From: Serratia fonticola | GTDB taxonomy: Bacteria; Pseudomonadota; Gammaproteobacteria; Enterobacterales; Enterobacteriaceae | DNA length: 64,000 nucleotides | Reading direction: 5' to 3' | Assembly (NCBI RefSeq): GCF_001006005.1 | Contig: NZ_CP011254.1 | Coordinates: 3,472,001 to 3,536,000 of the forward strand | Shown: piece after piece, positions 27,302 through 35,456 of the stretch | Layout: every line of letters begins with the position of its first letter | How positions within the stretch are numbered: position 1 is the stretch's first letter | The notes under the pieces: model-generated | Seen by the model: only the letters and a program-made list of their open reading frames with translations | Told to the model about the DNA's origin: nothing | The model's database searches: none | Position numbers and translations under genes: made by a program

Positions 27302-28461
27302 AAATTAAAATGACAGGGAAGAAGTTGCTGATGGCTGTGCTGGCATTGGCCGCATTGAGCGGTGCGGTTGTCTGGTATGCCATGACGCCAACTTCAGAGG
27401 GTGCCCTCAATACTGCCGAAATTACCCGTGGTGATATTGAGAAAACGGTGCTGGCTACCGGGATACTTAAACCATTGCTACAGGTCAGCGTCGGGGCGCA
27501 GGTCAACGGGCAACTGCAAAAGCTGTATGTGAAACAGGGGGATCGCGTCACTCGCGGGCAACTGTTGGCAGAGATTGACCCCACGTTGCAGCAGAATGCG
27601 TTGCGTAAATCAGAAGCGGCATTACAAAGCGCTCAGGCGCAGAAGCAGGTCACTCAGGCGATGCTCAAACAGTATCAGCAGGAGTTGACCCGGCAGCGCA
27701 GAATGGATCGCGAAGGTTCCGGCGTAAAAAGTGAGTTGCAGAAAGCCCAGGCCCAGCTCCAGACGCAGGTCGCCCAGCTAAAGGTGAATGATGCCCAAAT
27801 CGTTCAGGCACAGATGGAGCTGGAAACGGCCCGCGCCAACCTGGGCTTTACCCGCATTGTCGCGCCGATAGATGGCGAAGTGTTGGGGATTGTCACCAAA
27901 GAGGGGCAAACCATTGTCTCTTCTCAAACCGTACCCACCATTTTGGTATTGGCGGATGTCGATACCATGTCAGTGCATACCCGCATTTCAGAAACGGACA
28001 TCCTCAAGGTTCGCGTTGGGCAGCCACTGTGGTTTTACGTGGTTGCCGATCCGAAAAAGCGCTATGAAAGCGTGATGGGCTCGATCCAGGATGCGCCTAG
28101 CGAGGCCTTGCTGGACGACAGCCTCGCGACGTCCTCCAGCCAACAAGCCTCTGCGGTGTATTACAACGGCGTATTTGTGATCGCCAACGCCCAGCGTTTG
28201 CTTCGAACCTCAATGACTGCTCAGGTGTTTATCATCACCGAACAGGCCAGGAATATCCTGCGTGTGCCGGTTGCCGCCTTTGGTGCACAGCGGGATGCAG
28301 ACCACTATCAGGTGCGTGTGATGAATGGCAAGCAGCTTGAGCTACGCTGGGTCCGTATTGGACTTAATGACCGGCAGTTTGCCGAAGTCAAAGAAGGGCT
28401 CAACGAGGGAGATCGCGTGGTGCTGAGCTCCTCAGTGACGGGAAGCGATCATCATGGCTGA
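27298..28461 (+). CDS. MacA-like periplasmic adaptor protein
   Basis: 387-residue membrane-fusion protein with one N-terminal membrane anchor (about 8-28). Barrel-sandwich halves lie around residues 60-95 and 180-215, separated by a Gln/Ala-rich coiled-coil hairpin (about 100-175). The C-terminal part has MacA-like IGLNDRQFAEVKEGLNEGDRVV. It overlaps the MacB-like ATPase gene by 8 bp and would connect it to the outer membrane factor. Pseudomonas MacAB-type systems export lipopeptides, which fits a cargo carrying an acyl chain. Confidence 0.9.
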   Translation: MKIKMTGKKLLMAVLALAALSGAVVWYAMTPTSEGALNTAEITRGDIEKTVLATGILKPLLQVSVGAQVNGQLQKLYVKQGDRVTRGQLLAEIDPTLQQNALRKSEAALQSAQAQKQVTQAMLKQYQQELTRQRRMDREGSGVKSELQKAQAQLQTQVAQLKVNDAQIVQAQMELETARANLGFTRIVAPIDGEVLGIVTKEGQTIVSSQTVPTILVLADVDTMSVHTRISETDILKVRVGQPLWFYVVADPKKRYESVMGSIQDAPSEALLDDSLATSSSQQASAVYYNGVFVIANAQRLLRTSMTAQVFIITEQARNILRVPVAAFGAQRDADHYQVRVMNGKQLELRWVRIGLNDRQFAEVKEGLNEGDRVVLSSSVTGSDHHG

Positions 28462-30409
28462 ACATAGTGAGCCTTTGATCGCCCTGCGCGGCGTATCTCG
28501 CCATTTTGTGTCCGGATTGCAGACGGTGGCGGTGTTGAAAGCTATCTCACTCACCATTCAGCGGGGCGAAATGGTGGCGATCATTGGCGCTTCCGGATCG
28601 GGGAAATCCACGCTGATGAATATCATTGGCTGCCTGGATAAGCCGACGCAGGGGGAGATGTCCATCAAGGGTATTTCCACCCCAGAGGCCAGTAGCGAAC
28701 AGCTGGCTCAATTACGCAGCCAGTACATTGGGTTTATTTTCCAGCGCTATCATCTGATGCCGTACCTCAGCGCCGCTGAAAACGTCGCCATACCAGCTCT
28801 GTATACGGCGATGCCGACGGCTGAGCGTCAGCAACGGGCCGAGTATTTACTGACCCGGCTTGGGTTGCAGCAGCGTATTCATTACAAACCGGCCCAGCTT
28901 TCCGGTGGGCAGCAACAGCGGGTCAGTATCGCCCGGGCACTGATGAACGGGGCGGAAATCATTCTGGCTGACGAACCGACGGGGGCGCTCGATCGTGCCA
29001 GCGGCCAAGAGTTAATGGGGATCCTGCACGCGCTGCACCAGGCAGGACACACTCTGATTATCGTGACCCACGATCGTGATATTGCCAATCAGGCACAGCG
29101 CATCATTGAAATCAGCGACGGTGAGATTATTTCCGACCAGGCCAACTATGCCGTCGCGCCGTTGGAGACCCCGCCAGCGCTGCCGGTTGCCGTGGCTACT
29201 GGCCGCACAAGGTTTTGGCAAAGCGTGAAAGAGGCCGTCAAGATGGCCTGGCGGGCCTTGTTAGGGCACCGTGCACGGGCCTTTCTGTCGATGCTGGGTA
29301 TCATCATCGGTATCTCTTCGGTGGTGTCATCCATGGCGGTCGGGGAAGGGGCCAGGCAAAGTATTCTGAATGAAATCAGCCAACTGGGCACCAGCACGCT
29401 GGAGATCCGGCCGGGGCTGGGCTGGGATAATCTCCGCCCCGACTTTGCGCGGGCGCTTACGGTATCTGATGTCGAACTGCTGGCGGAGCAACCTTATGTC
29501 GATAGCGTCTCGCCGTTGGTCAGCAATACGGTAAAAGCGGTACGTGGAGGCAAGCAGGCTATGGTGTCGATTTCCGGCATCAGCAACGCGTATTTTCGCG
29601 TGCAGGGCCTGCATTTCCTCTCCGGCAACGGCTTTACCGGGCGTGATCTGGACGAGCGTGAACCGGTGGTGATCATCGATCCGGAACTGCGCGCCACGCT
29701 GTTTGAGCCAGATGAGCTGCCCGAGGGGGAGATCATCCAATTGGCGGGTACGCCTTACCGGGTGATCGGTATAGCCGAGCGTAAGGGCGGTAAGTTTAGC
29801 GGCATGATGCTTGGGGCGTGGATGCCTTACACCGCGTTGCTGGAGCGTATGTCCGGCAATATGCCGATCGAATCAATAACCCTGCGGGTCAACGATGGTA
29901 TTTCATTGCGTGAGGTGCAAGGCCGGGTAGAAGCATTACTGGAGCAGGCGCATGGCCAGCGTGACTTTTTCACCCAAACCAATGACCAGATGACGCAGGC
30001 CATCCGTAAGGCGTCGGATTCCATGACGCTGCTGATCACCGCCATCGCCGGAATTTCCCTGCTGGTGGGGGGCGTTGGCGTAATGAATATCATGCTGGTA
30101 TCCGTGACAGAACGAACCCATGAGATCGGCATCCGCCTGTCGGTTGGGGCGCGTCCTGCGGATATTATGCGCCAGTTCCTGATCGAAGCGATGGTGATCT
30201 GCTCGCTGGGTGGGCTGATTGGCATTATCGGTGCCGGGCTGGCCGGGGTGATTTTCTCCTGGGTAACGCAGGAGTTTTCCATGATCTTTACCTGGCCACC
30301 GATGGTGCTGGCCTGCGGGTTCTCGGCGCTGATCGGCCTGGGGTTTGGCTTTTTCCCTGCGAGTAATGCCGCGCGCCTTCACCCTACGGAGGCGTTGGCA
30401 CGCGAATGA
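28454..30409 (+). CDS. MacB-like ABC transporter
   Basis: 651 residues: N-terminal ATPase (Walker A GASGSGKST, signature LSGGQQQR, Walker B IILADEPTGALD). A first membrane helix near 275, a large periplasmic domain, and three C-terminal FtsX-type helices follow. This is the mechanotransmission architecture of MacB, which drives substrates from the periplasm through a TolC-like duct rather than across the inner membrane. It overlaps both neighbours (8 bp and 4 bp). Confidence 0.92.
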   Translation: MAEHSEPLIALRGVSRHFVSGLQTVAVLKAISLTIQRGEMVAIIGASGSGKSTLMNIIGCLDKPTQGEMSIKGISTPEASSEQLAQLRSQYIGFIFQRYHLMPYLSAAENVAIPALYTAMPTAERQQRAEYLLTRLGLQQRIHYKPAQLSGGQQQRVSIARALMNGAEIILADEPTGALDRASGQELMGILHALHQAGHTLIIVTHDRDIANQAQRIIEISDGEIISDQANYAVAPLETPPALPVAVATGRTRFWQSVKEAVKMAWRALLGHRARAFLSMLGIIIGISSVVSSMAVGEGARQSILNEISQLGTSTLEIRPGLGWDNLRPDFARALTVSDVELLAEQPYVDSVSPLVSNTVKAVRGGKQAMVSISGISNAYFRVQGLHFLSGNGFTGRDLDEREPVVIIDPELRATLFEPDELPEGEIIQLAGTPYRVIGIAERKGGKFSGMMLGAWMPYTALLERMSGNMPIESITLRVNDGISLREVQGRVEALLEQAHGQRDFFTQTNDQMTQAIRKASDSMTLLITAIAGISLLVGGVGVMNIMLVSVTERTHEIGIRLSVGARPADIMRQFLIEAMVICSLGGLIGIIGAGLAGVIFSWVTQEFSMIFTWPPMVLACGFSALIGLGFGFFPASNAARLHPTEALARE

Positions 30410-31812
30410 TGATGGGCAGACTTTCCTGGACACTGTTATTCCCCTTATTGCTGACGGGATGTGGCTCATTAGTCAAAAGCGACTATCAGCAGCCCATGCT
30501 TTCTGTGCCCTCCGAATGGCGGCAGCAGGAGAGCGGGGCAGGTTATTTACAGCACAGCCAACGCTGGTGGGACAGCTTTGACGATCCACAACTCTCGACA
30601 CTGATTGGTCGGGTGCTGACCAGTAACAACGATTTGGCGATTGCCGGATTGCAGCTACAGCAGGCGCGATTGGCGGCGGGGTTAACCAATACCAACCTTA
30701 CACCGGACGTTGCGGTTAGCGGCGGCGCAAGCAATGAAAAAAACCTGCGCAGCAATACCACCCCGACGGAGTCTTACCGTACCTCGCTGGATCTGAGCTA
30801 TGAATTGGATTTGTGGGGCAAGCTGGCGCGGGCCAGAGAGCAGGCCCAGTGGCAGGTTGAGGCCTCGGAGCAGGATCGGCAAAACACCGCGCTGATATTG
30901 ATCGGTGATACCGCGCGCTATTACTGGCAGATCGCCAGCCTCAATCAGCAGATCGCGCAACAGCAGACCGGGCTGCAAATCAGTAAGCAGACGCTCGACA
31001 TGTTGCAATCCCGCTACGCAGCGGGCGCGGCTGGGCAACTTGATGTATTGCAGGCGCAGCAATCGGTGATCGAACGTGAAAACCGGCTACGCCTGTTGCA
31101 ACAACAGCGCGAGGAGGCCCGCAACGCGTTGGCCATCCTGTTCAACCGTTCGCCCACCGATCGTCAGGTAGAGCGAGCTTCTCTGGACACTCACCAGGAT
31201 GTGCCAATAGCCAAGATGCTGCCGGTTGAGGTTATCGCCCACCGCCCGGATGTGAAAGCGGCGGAAAGCCAGCTGCGCGCGGCGTTGGCGGGTTCGGATG
31301 TGGCCCGCCTAGGCTTTTATCCGACGCTTTCGTTGAGTGCATCACTCGGCGCTGCCAGTAATGTTTTCCAGCAGTGGTTCAGCAATCCGGCCAGAACATT
31401 GGGTGCTAACGCTGCCTTACCGTTTGTGGAATGGAACACCGTACAACTGACCATCGAAAAGTCGGATCTGGATGTCAAGCAGGCGGCGATTGTGTTTCGC
31501 AGCACGGTCTACAGCGCCTTGTCCGATGTGGATAACGCCATGACGCAGCGGCTTGGCTATCAGCAGCAAAGAAAAAACCAGCAGCAAAATCTGCAGCTAG
31601 GCCAGCAGCGTTTAGCGCTGGCGACTAGCCAATACCAGGCGGGAGCCGTTTCTTTCCAGACTCTGCTGGATGCAGAAGATGCCCTGCTGACCATTGAAAA
31701 TAATCTGGCGGATCTGCAGTACAGCTACCTCAATGCCACCATGAAACTCTGGCTGGCATTGGGCGGTGGTGTGGCAAAAGACAATGACAGGGAAAGGGGA
31801 AATCATGAATAA
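30406..31812 (+). CDS. TolC-like outer membrane factor (NodT family lipoprotein)
   Basis: 468 residues with a lipoprotein signal (LLFPLLLTGCGS, lipobox LTGC) and the repeated outer membrane efflux domain. Markers include WWDSFDDPQLSTLIG near the mature N terminus and ARLGFYPTLSLSASLG. It provides a dedicated outer membrane channel for the MacAB-like pair, so the cluster does not rely on housekeeping TolC. It overlaps the ketosynthase gene by 8 bp. Confidence 0.92.
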   Translation: MMMGRLSWTLLFPLLLTGCGSLVKSDYQQPMLSVPSEWRQQESGAGYLQHSQRWWDSFDDPQLSTLIGRVLTSNNDLAIAGLQLQQARLAAGLTNTNLTPDVAVSGGASNEKNLRSNTTPTESYRTSLDLSYELDLWGKLARAREQAQWQVEASEQDRQNTALILIGDTARYYWQIASLNQQIAQQQTGLQISKQTLDMLQSRYAAGAAGQLDVLQAQQSVIERENRLRLLQQQREEARNALAILFNRSPTDRQVERASLDTHQDVPIAKMLPVEVIAHRPDVKAAESQLRAALAGSDVARLGFYPTLSLSASLGAASNVFQQWFSNPARTLGANAALPFVEWNTVQLTIEKSDLDVKQAAIVFRSTVYSALSDVDNAMTQRLGYQQQRKNQQQNLQLGQQRLALATSQYQAGAVSFQTLLDAEDALLTIENNLADLQYSYLNATMKLWLALGGGVAKDNDRERGNHE

Positions 31813-33055
31813 AGGTTTAATGCCGCGCCGAGTGGTGGTCACCGGTTACGGGGCGGTGACGCCGCTGGGAATGAATGCAGCGCAAAGCTGGGCAGCGATC
31901 ATGGATTATCAGCTAGGTTACCGTTATTACGATAAATCCAGCGTCGGGATCCAGTCACGTTTTCTGGGGCTGATCGACGAGGAGCCTAGCTTGAAAGGGG
32001 TTCCTGCGGCGATCCGTCGTCGCCTGCCGCGTTTTGCCCGGCTGGTGTTGGCCGCGGCCCGTGAGGCGATGGGCATGGCGTTTCAGGGTGAAAGCCCGGC
32101 GGCCTATTACGATCTGCTGGAGTGCGGCACGATTATGGGCAGCGGCTGGGCGGGGCAGGATGAAACCCATATGAATTATGAAGGCTATCTGCGCACGGGG
32201 TTGGGGTCACCGTTTGGCTGTTTCCTGTCGATGCCGAATGCGGCTACGGCGGCATGCAGCCTGTTCTGGGGCCTGCGCGGTTATCAAAACAGCCCGATTG
32301 CGGCCTGTGCGACCGGGACGATCGCCATCGGGGATGCTTTTGAGGTGATCCGCAGTGGACGTGCCTCCATGATGCTTGCCGGAGCCGGGGAGTCGCTGCG
32401 TACCGATGCCGCCGTGTGGAACATCGATATCCTTCGCGCGTTGGCGAGCGAGCAGGAAGATATCCGCAAGGCCTGCTGCCCGTTCAGCCTGGATCGCAAC
32501 GGTTTTGTGCTGTCTGAAGGGGCGGCCGTTTTGTGCCTGGAAGAACGGGAAGCCGCGCTGGCTCGTGGGGCAACTATCCTTGGCGAGATCAAAGGCTACG
32601 GTAATTATTCCGATGCCGTCGATTTTACTGCCCCAGCCGAAGACAAGCTTGCCCGGGTCAAGACTATCGCGCGAGCATTGGACCAGGCGGGATTGGCGGC
32701 GGCTGATATCGACTATATCAATGCGCATGGCACCTCTACGCCGCTCAACGATTTGAACGAAACGCAGGCCATCAAACTGGCCTTCGGTGAAGCCGCTTTT
32801 AGCACACCACTTTCCAGCACCAAATCATACTCCGGGCATCTTATTGCGGCGGCGGGCAGTTTTGAATCCATCATCTGCCTGCAAGCCATGCAGCATCAGG
32901 TGATGCCCGCGACCTGCCACCTGACGAATGCCGATCCACAATGCGATCTGGATTACATCGGTGAGGGGCATCGCTCTGCATCGTTACAAAATACGTTGAA
33001 TCTGAGCTTTGGTTTTGGCGGCGCCAATGCGGCCTTGGTGATTGGGCAGGCATGA
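31805..33055 (+). CDS. Beta-ketoacyl-ACP synthase (FabF-like)
   Basis: Condensing enzyme of about 416 residues. The Cys-His-His triad is intact: cysteine in IAACATGTIAIG, histidines in NAHGTSTPLND and SGHLIAAAGS, with the lysine of SSTKSYSGH. I start at the ATG at 31805 (MNKGLMPRRVVVTG), preceded by AGGGGA; the frame is open upstream inside the efflux gene. It extends an acyl chain on the ACP encoded two genes downstream. It is KAS II-like rather than a modular polyketide synthase. Confidence 0.92.
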   Translation: MNKGLMPRRVVVTGYGAVTPLGMNAAQSWAAIMDYQLGYRYYDKSSVGIQSRFLGLIDEEPSLKGVPAAIRRRLPRFARLVLAAAREAMGMAFQGESPAAYYDLLECGTIMGSGWAGQDETHMNYEGYLRTGLGSPFGCFLSMPNAATAACSLFWGLRGYQNSPIAACATGTIAIGDAFEVIRSGRASMMLAGAGESLRTDAAVWNIDILRALASEQEDIRKACCPFSLDRNGFVLSEGAAVLCLEEREAALARGATILGEIKGYGNYSDAVDFTAPAEDKLARVKTIARALDQAGLAAADIDYINAHGTSTPLNDLNETQAIKLAFGEAAFSTPLSSTKSYSGHLIAAAGSFESIICLQAMQHQVMPATCHLTNADPQCDLDYIGEGHRSASLQNTLNLSFGFGGANAALVIGQA

Positions 33056-33858
33056 GTATGGATCTCACTTATAGCGTGCAAGATGCTGAAGCCTGGGCCG
33101 CATTTTCTGGCGATTACAATCCGATCCATTTTGACCTGCAACAGGCGCGCAAGATCGGTGTGGCGCAACTGAGCGTACATGGCATGCGTGCGATGCTGGA
33201 TATGAAACGTCACCTGAGCACAGCCCTGTTGGCTACAGCGCCGGATCAGGAGGGCTGTACCTTCCGCGCACGTTTGCGCCAGCCAGTGTTGTGCCAGACG
33301 TCGTATCAGTTGCAAATTGCCAGCAAGGGAAGCTCGGTGACCGGTGCGCTGCTGGACAGTACCACGCAGGAACGCTGTTTTAGCAGCACGCTGACTTCGG
33401 CCCCACTCTTGCCATTGAGTGCTGGCGTGAAGGAACACTCGCTGACGGTGGCTGAAGTGATGGCACTAGCCCGCCTGTTTCCCGGAGAGGTCTCTGATAT
33501 CACTCAGACCTGGGGGTTCTTTGATGCGCTGTTATTTCAGTTGTTGGTGCAATCCCCGGCAACGCTGGCGACGCTCAGTGCAGCGTTTCCCGAACTGGCT
33601 GCCGAGACGCTGCTCGACGTGTTCGCACAGATCCCGGTGGTGCAGACACACCATGAAACCCACTTTAGCGCCCAACTTTTTACCCCCGATCCCCATTTTC
33701 ATCTTGAAGAGCGGCTGTACTACCAGATTTCGCCCATGCTGATCATGGGGGATAAACACAGCGGCCTGGTGTTACGGGCGGAGATCCAGGCTAACACGCT
33801 GCCGCAGCCGCTGATAACAACGGCAGTCACCTTGAAAACCTGGCCGTTGGTCAGTTAA
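33052..33858 (+). CDS. MaoC-like 3-hydroxyacyl-ACP dehydratase
   Basis: 268 residues with a hot-dog hydratase/dehydratase domain at the N terminus. FSGDYNPIHFD plus HGMRAM gives the Asp and His of the MaoC/R-hydratase active site. The C-terminal half is unassigned by me and may be a second, degenerate hot-dog domain. It overlaps the ketosynthase by 4 bp (ATGA) and is 17 bp before the ACP gene. It would dehydrate the 3-hydroxy intermediate made by the reductase at the end of the operon. Confidence 0.8.
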   Translation: MSMDLTYSVQDAEAWAAFSGDYNPIHFDLQQARKIGVAQLSVHGMRAMLDMKRHLSTALLATAPDQEGCTFRARLRQPVLCQTSYQLQIASKGSSVTGALLDSTTQERCFSSTLTSAPLLPLSAGVKEHSLTVAEVMALARLFPGEVSDITQTWGFFDALLFQLLVQSPATLATLSAAFPELAAETLLDVFAQIPVVQTHHETHFSAQLFTPDPHFHLEERLYYQISPMLIMGDKHSGLVLRAEIQANTLPQPLITTAVTLKTWPLVS

Positions 33859-33875
33859 CAACATAAGGACATACC

Positions 33876-34124
33876 ATGGAAAAGTACCAACAAGTTTACC
33901 TCACCGTCAGCGAAATGATCTGTGATGCCAAAGATCTCGAGATGGACGACCTCTCGCCAGAGATGCCCTTGCATCAGCTCAAACTCGACAGCCTGGATTA
34001 CGTCGAACTGATGGTGCTGGCCAAGCGTGAATTCGGGGCTACGTTGAGTGCCGAAATGTTTATCGATAAACCCAATATGACACTGGGTGAACTGTGCCAA
34101 TCTCTGGCCGAACAGCAAGAATAA
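33876..34124 (+). CDS. Acyl carrier protein
   Basis: 82-residue acidic protein with the phosphopantetheine attachment motif LDSLDYVEL (Ser39). TAAGGA precedes the ATG. It is distinct from housekeeping AcpP and dedicated to the cluster. No phosphopantetheinyl transferase gene is present, so activation must come from a general enzyme. It is the presumed acyl donor for the LpxL-like acyltransferase at 24191. Confidence 0.92.
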   Translation: MEKYQQVYLTVSEMICDAKDLEMDDLSPEMPLHQLKLDSLDYVELMVLAKREFGATLSAEMFIDKPNMTLGELCQSLAEQQE

Positions 34125-34128
34125 GCCT

Positions 34129-34863
34129 ATGACCAGACAATGGGTATTAGTGACCGGCGGTAGCCGGGGGATTGGCCGCGCGCTGGTGGAAGAGTTGGCC
34201 AAACGGTGGAACGTGGTGTTGACCTGCCGTAGCGATCGGTCGCCCTCAGCCGAGGTGATTGAGGCCTGCGCCGGTTTGCCTGGCTGGGTGGAAAGCGTTG
34301 CTTGTGATGGCAGTGATGAACAGGCGGTGAACCTTGTAGCGCCAGATCTGTTGGCCCGCCTCGGTGCGCCTTTGGCGGTGATCCATAATGCGGGGATCGC
34401 CCAAGACAGTCTGCACATCCAACAAACGAGTGAGCGCTGGCGCCAGGTGATGGACACTAACCTCAATGCCGTATTCTACTGGAACCGCCACCTGCTGCCA
34501 GCCATGATGGGGCAGGGCGAAGGTGCCATCGTACTGATGTCTTCGATAACGGGGATCAAGGGCAATGTAGGGCAAACGGCTTACGCTGCCAGCAAATCGG
34601 CGATGATAGGCCTGGCCAAGTCACTGGCGTTGGAGGTGGCGCGCTTTAACATACGGGTGAATTGCCTGCTGCCTGGGATCATTCACAGTGAGATGACAGA
34701 CGCGATCCCACCGGAGGCGCTGAAGGCGCTGCGCAAACAAATCCCATTGCGGCGTTTGGGCAAGGCCAGCGAAGTCGCCAGGGCGGCGGTATTTCTGATA
34801 GGTGATGACAGTCGTTATATGACAGGACAGAACCTGATCCTCGACGGAGGGTTAACTGCCTGA
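34129..34863 (+). CDS. 3-ketoacyl-ACP reductase (FabG-like SDR)
   Basis: 244-residue short-chain dehydrogenase. The cofactor motif VTGGSRGIGRAL is at the N terminus, HNAGIAQD follows in the middle, and the catalytic Ser-Tyr-Lys are in MSSITGIKG and YAASKSAMIG. The ATG at 34129 lies 4 bp after the ACP stop; the longer open frame would overlap the ACP gene. It is the last gene of the cluster. No enoyl reductase or thioesterase is encoded. Confidence 0.92.
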   Translation: MTRQWVLVTGGSRGIGRALVEELAKRWNVVLTCRSDRSPSAEVIEACAGLPGWVESVACDGSDEQAVNLVAPDLLARLGAPLAVIHNAGIAQDSLHIQQTSERWRQVMDTNLNAVFYWNRHLLPAMMGQGEGAIVLMSSITGIKGNVGQTAYAASKSAMIGLAKSLALEVARFNIRVNCLLPGIIHSEMTDAIPPEALKALRKQIPLRRLGKASEVARAAVFLIGDDSRYMTGQNLILDGGLTA

Positions 34864-34870
34864 CCCACTT

Positions 34871-34890
34871 GGGACGAACATGTTCGTCCC
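34871..34890. repeat. 20-bp perfect palindrome at cluster end
   Basis: A perfect palindrome (GGGACGAACA plus its inverse) eight bases after the last cluster gene. It belongs to the GGG-CGAA-N-TTCG-CCC pattern also seen at 7929-7948. It may act as a terminator, though no T-run follows. Confidence 0.5.
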
Positions 34891-35053
34891 TACAAATCCC
34901 GCACCTAAACCAGTGTACATGCTGCGTCCGTTTCGGCTTTTTTTATCCCTAAAACCAACCCTCCCTTGCGTTGGTGTTAGCGGTGATCACGCTTGTTTTT
35001 TTCTAAGAATTAACTTGGTTGTCACCGCGTATCATTTTTCATCATCTCGACTT

Positions 35054-35078
35054 ATATATTCGCGATGCGAATTAATAT
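35054..35078. promoter_or_regulatory. Putative distal NagC box of chiP
   Basis: Palindrome ATTCGCGATGCGAATTAAT in AT-rich sequence. Its core matches the nagE-side box at 18579, consistent with NagC repression of chiPQ. Confidence 0.65.
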
Positions 35079-35287
35079 CATTTGTAGAGCGCTCTCATTT
35101 TTGGCGCCAATCGGCGTATTCCGCTTGCTGAAACCTTTCAATCCACAGGGGATTAGCTTTTTTAAGCTTTTATTATATGATTTTATTGGTAATTATTTAT
35201 AAATAGTGACCTTGCTCATTATTGTAACGAATTATCATCAATGTGTGCACCTTGTCATACTTTGACAAATCTCTCTCATTTTTCATT

Positions 35288-35312
35288 TGATAATTCGCGT
35301 CGCGAAAAATAG
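35288..35312. promoter_or_regulatory. Putative proximal NagC box of chiP
   Basis: AATTCGCGTCGCGAAAAAT, a second NagC-type palindrome nearer the start of chiP. Together with the distal box it would permit looping, as on nagB-nagE. Confidence 0.65.
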
Positions 35313-35437
35313 TCTAGCTACAGTATCAAGGCCGAGGTGAATTTTATCATCCGGCACAATTTTACCCGATTAGGGTTTTTTTATTAGCGACCGTGCAGGG
35401 CAGTGGTGAACGCAGGCGGGCGCACTTTAAAGTCAAA

Positions 35438-35452
35438 GTCAAAGAGGAATTT
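35438..35452 (+). promoter_or_regulatory. ChiX sRNA pairing site over the chiP ribosome site
   Basis: GTCAAAGAGGAATTT is fully complementary to the seed of E. coli ChiX as I remember it (AAAUUCCUCUUUGAC). It covers the chiP Shine-Dalgarno AGAGGAA. In E. coli and Salmonella ChiX represses chiP here and is titrated by chb mRNA. No ChiX gene is seen in this window. Confidence 0.75.
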
Positions 35453-35456
35453 TCTT

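Larger units (their letters stand above)
34891..35456 (+). promoter_or_regulatory. chiP control region
   Basis: The 566 bp before chiP are AT-rich and non-coding as far as I can tell. They hold two NagC-type boxes 234 bp apart and a leader segment complementary to ChiX sRNA, annotated separately. I do not assign a start site. Confidence 0.7.

Noticed and set aside
28454..30409. Housekeeping macAB macrolide exporter
   Set aside because: The genes are embedded by overlaps between a C39 exporter and a private outer membrane factor plus acyl-chain genes, so a dedicated role is more likely than the chromosomal macAB locus.
31805..34863. Aryl polyene or polyunsaturated fatty acid cluster
   Set aside because: KS, dehydratase, ACP and KR are shared with such clusters, but I see no ammonia-lyase, second ketosynthase, thioesterase, MMPL exporter or glycosyltransferase. 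A peptide exporter is present instead.
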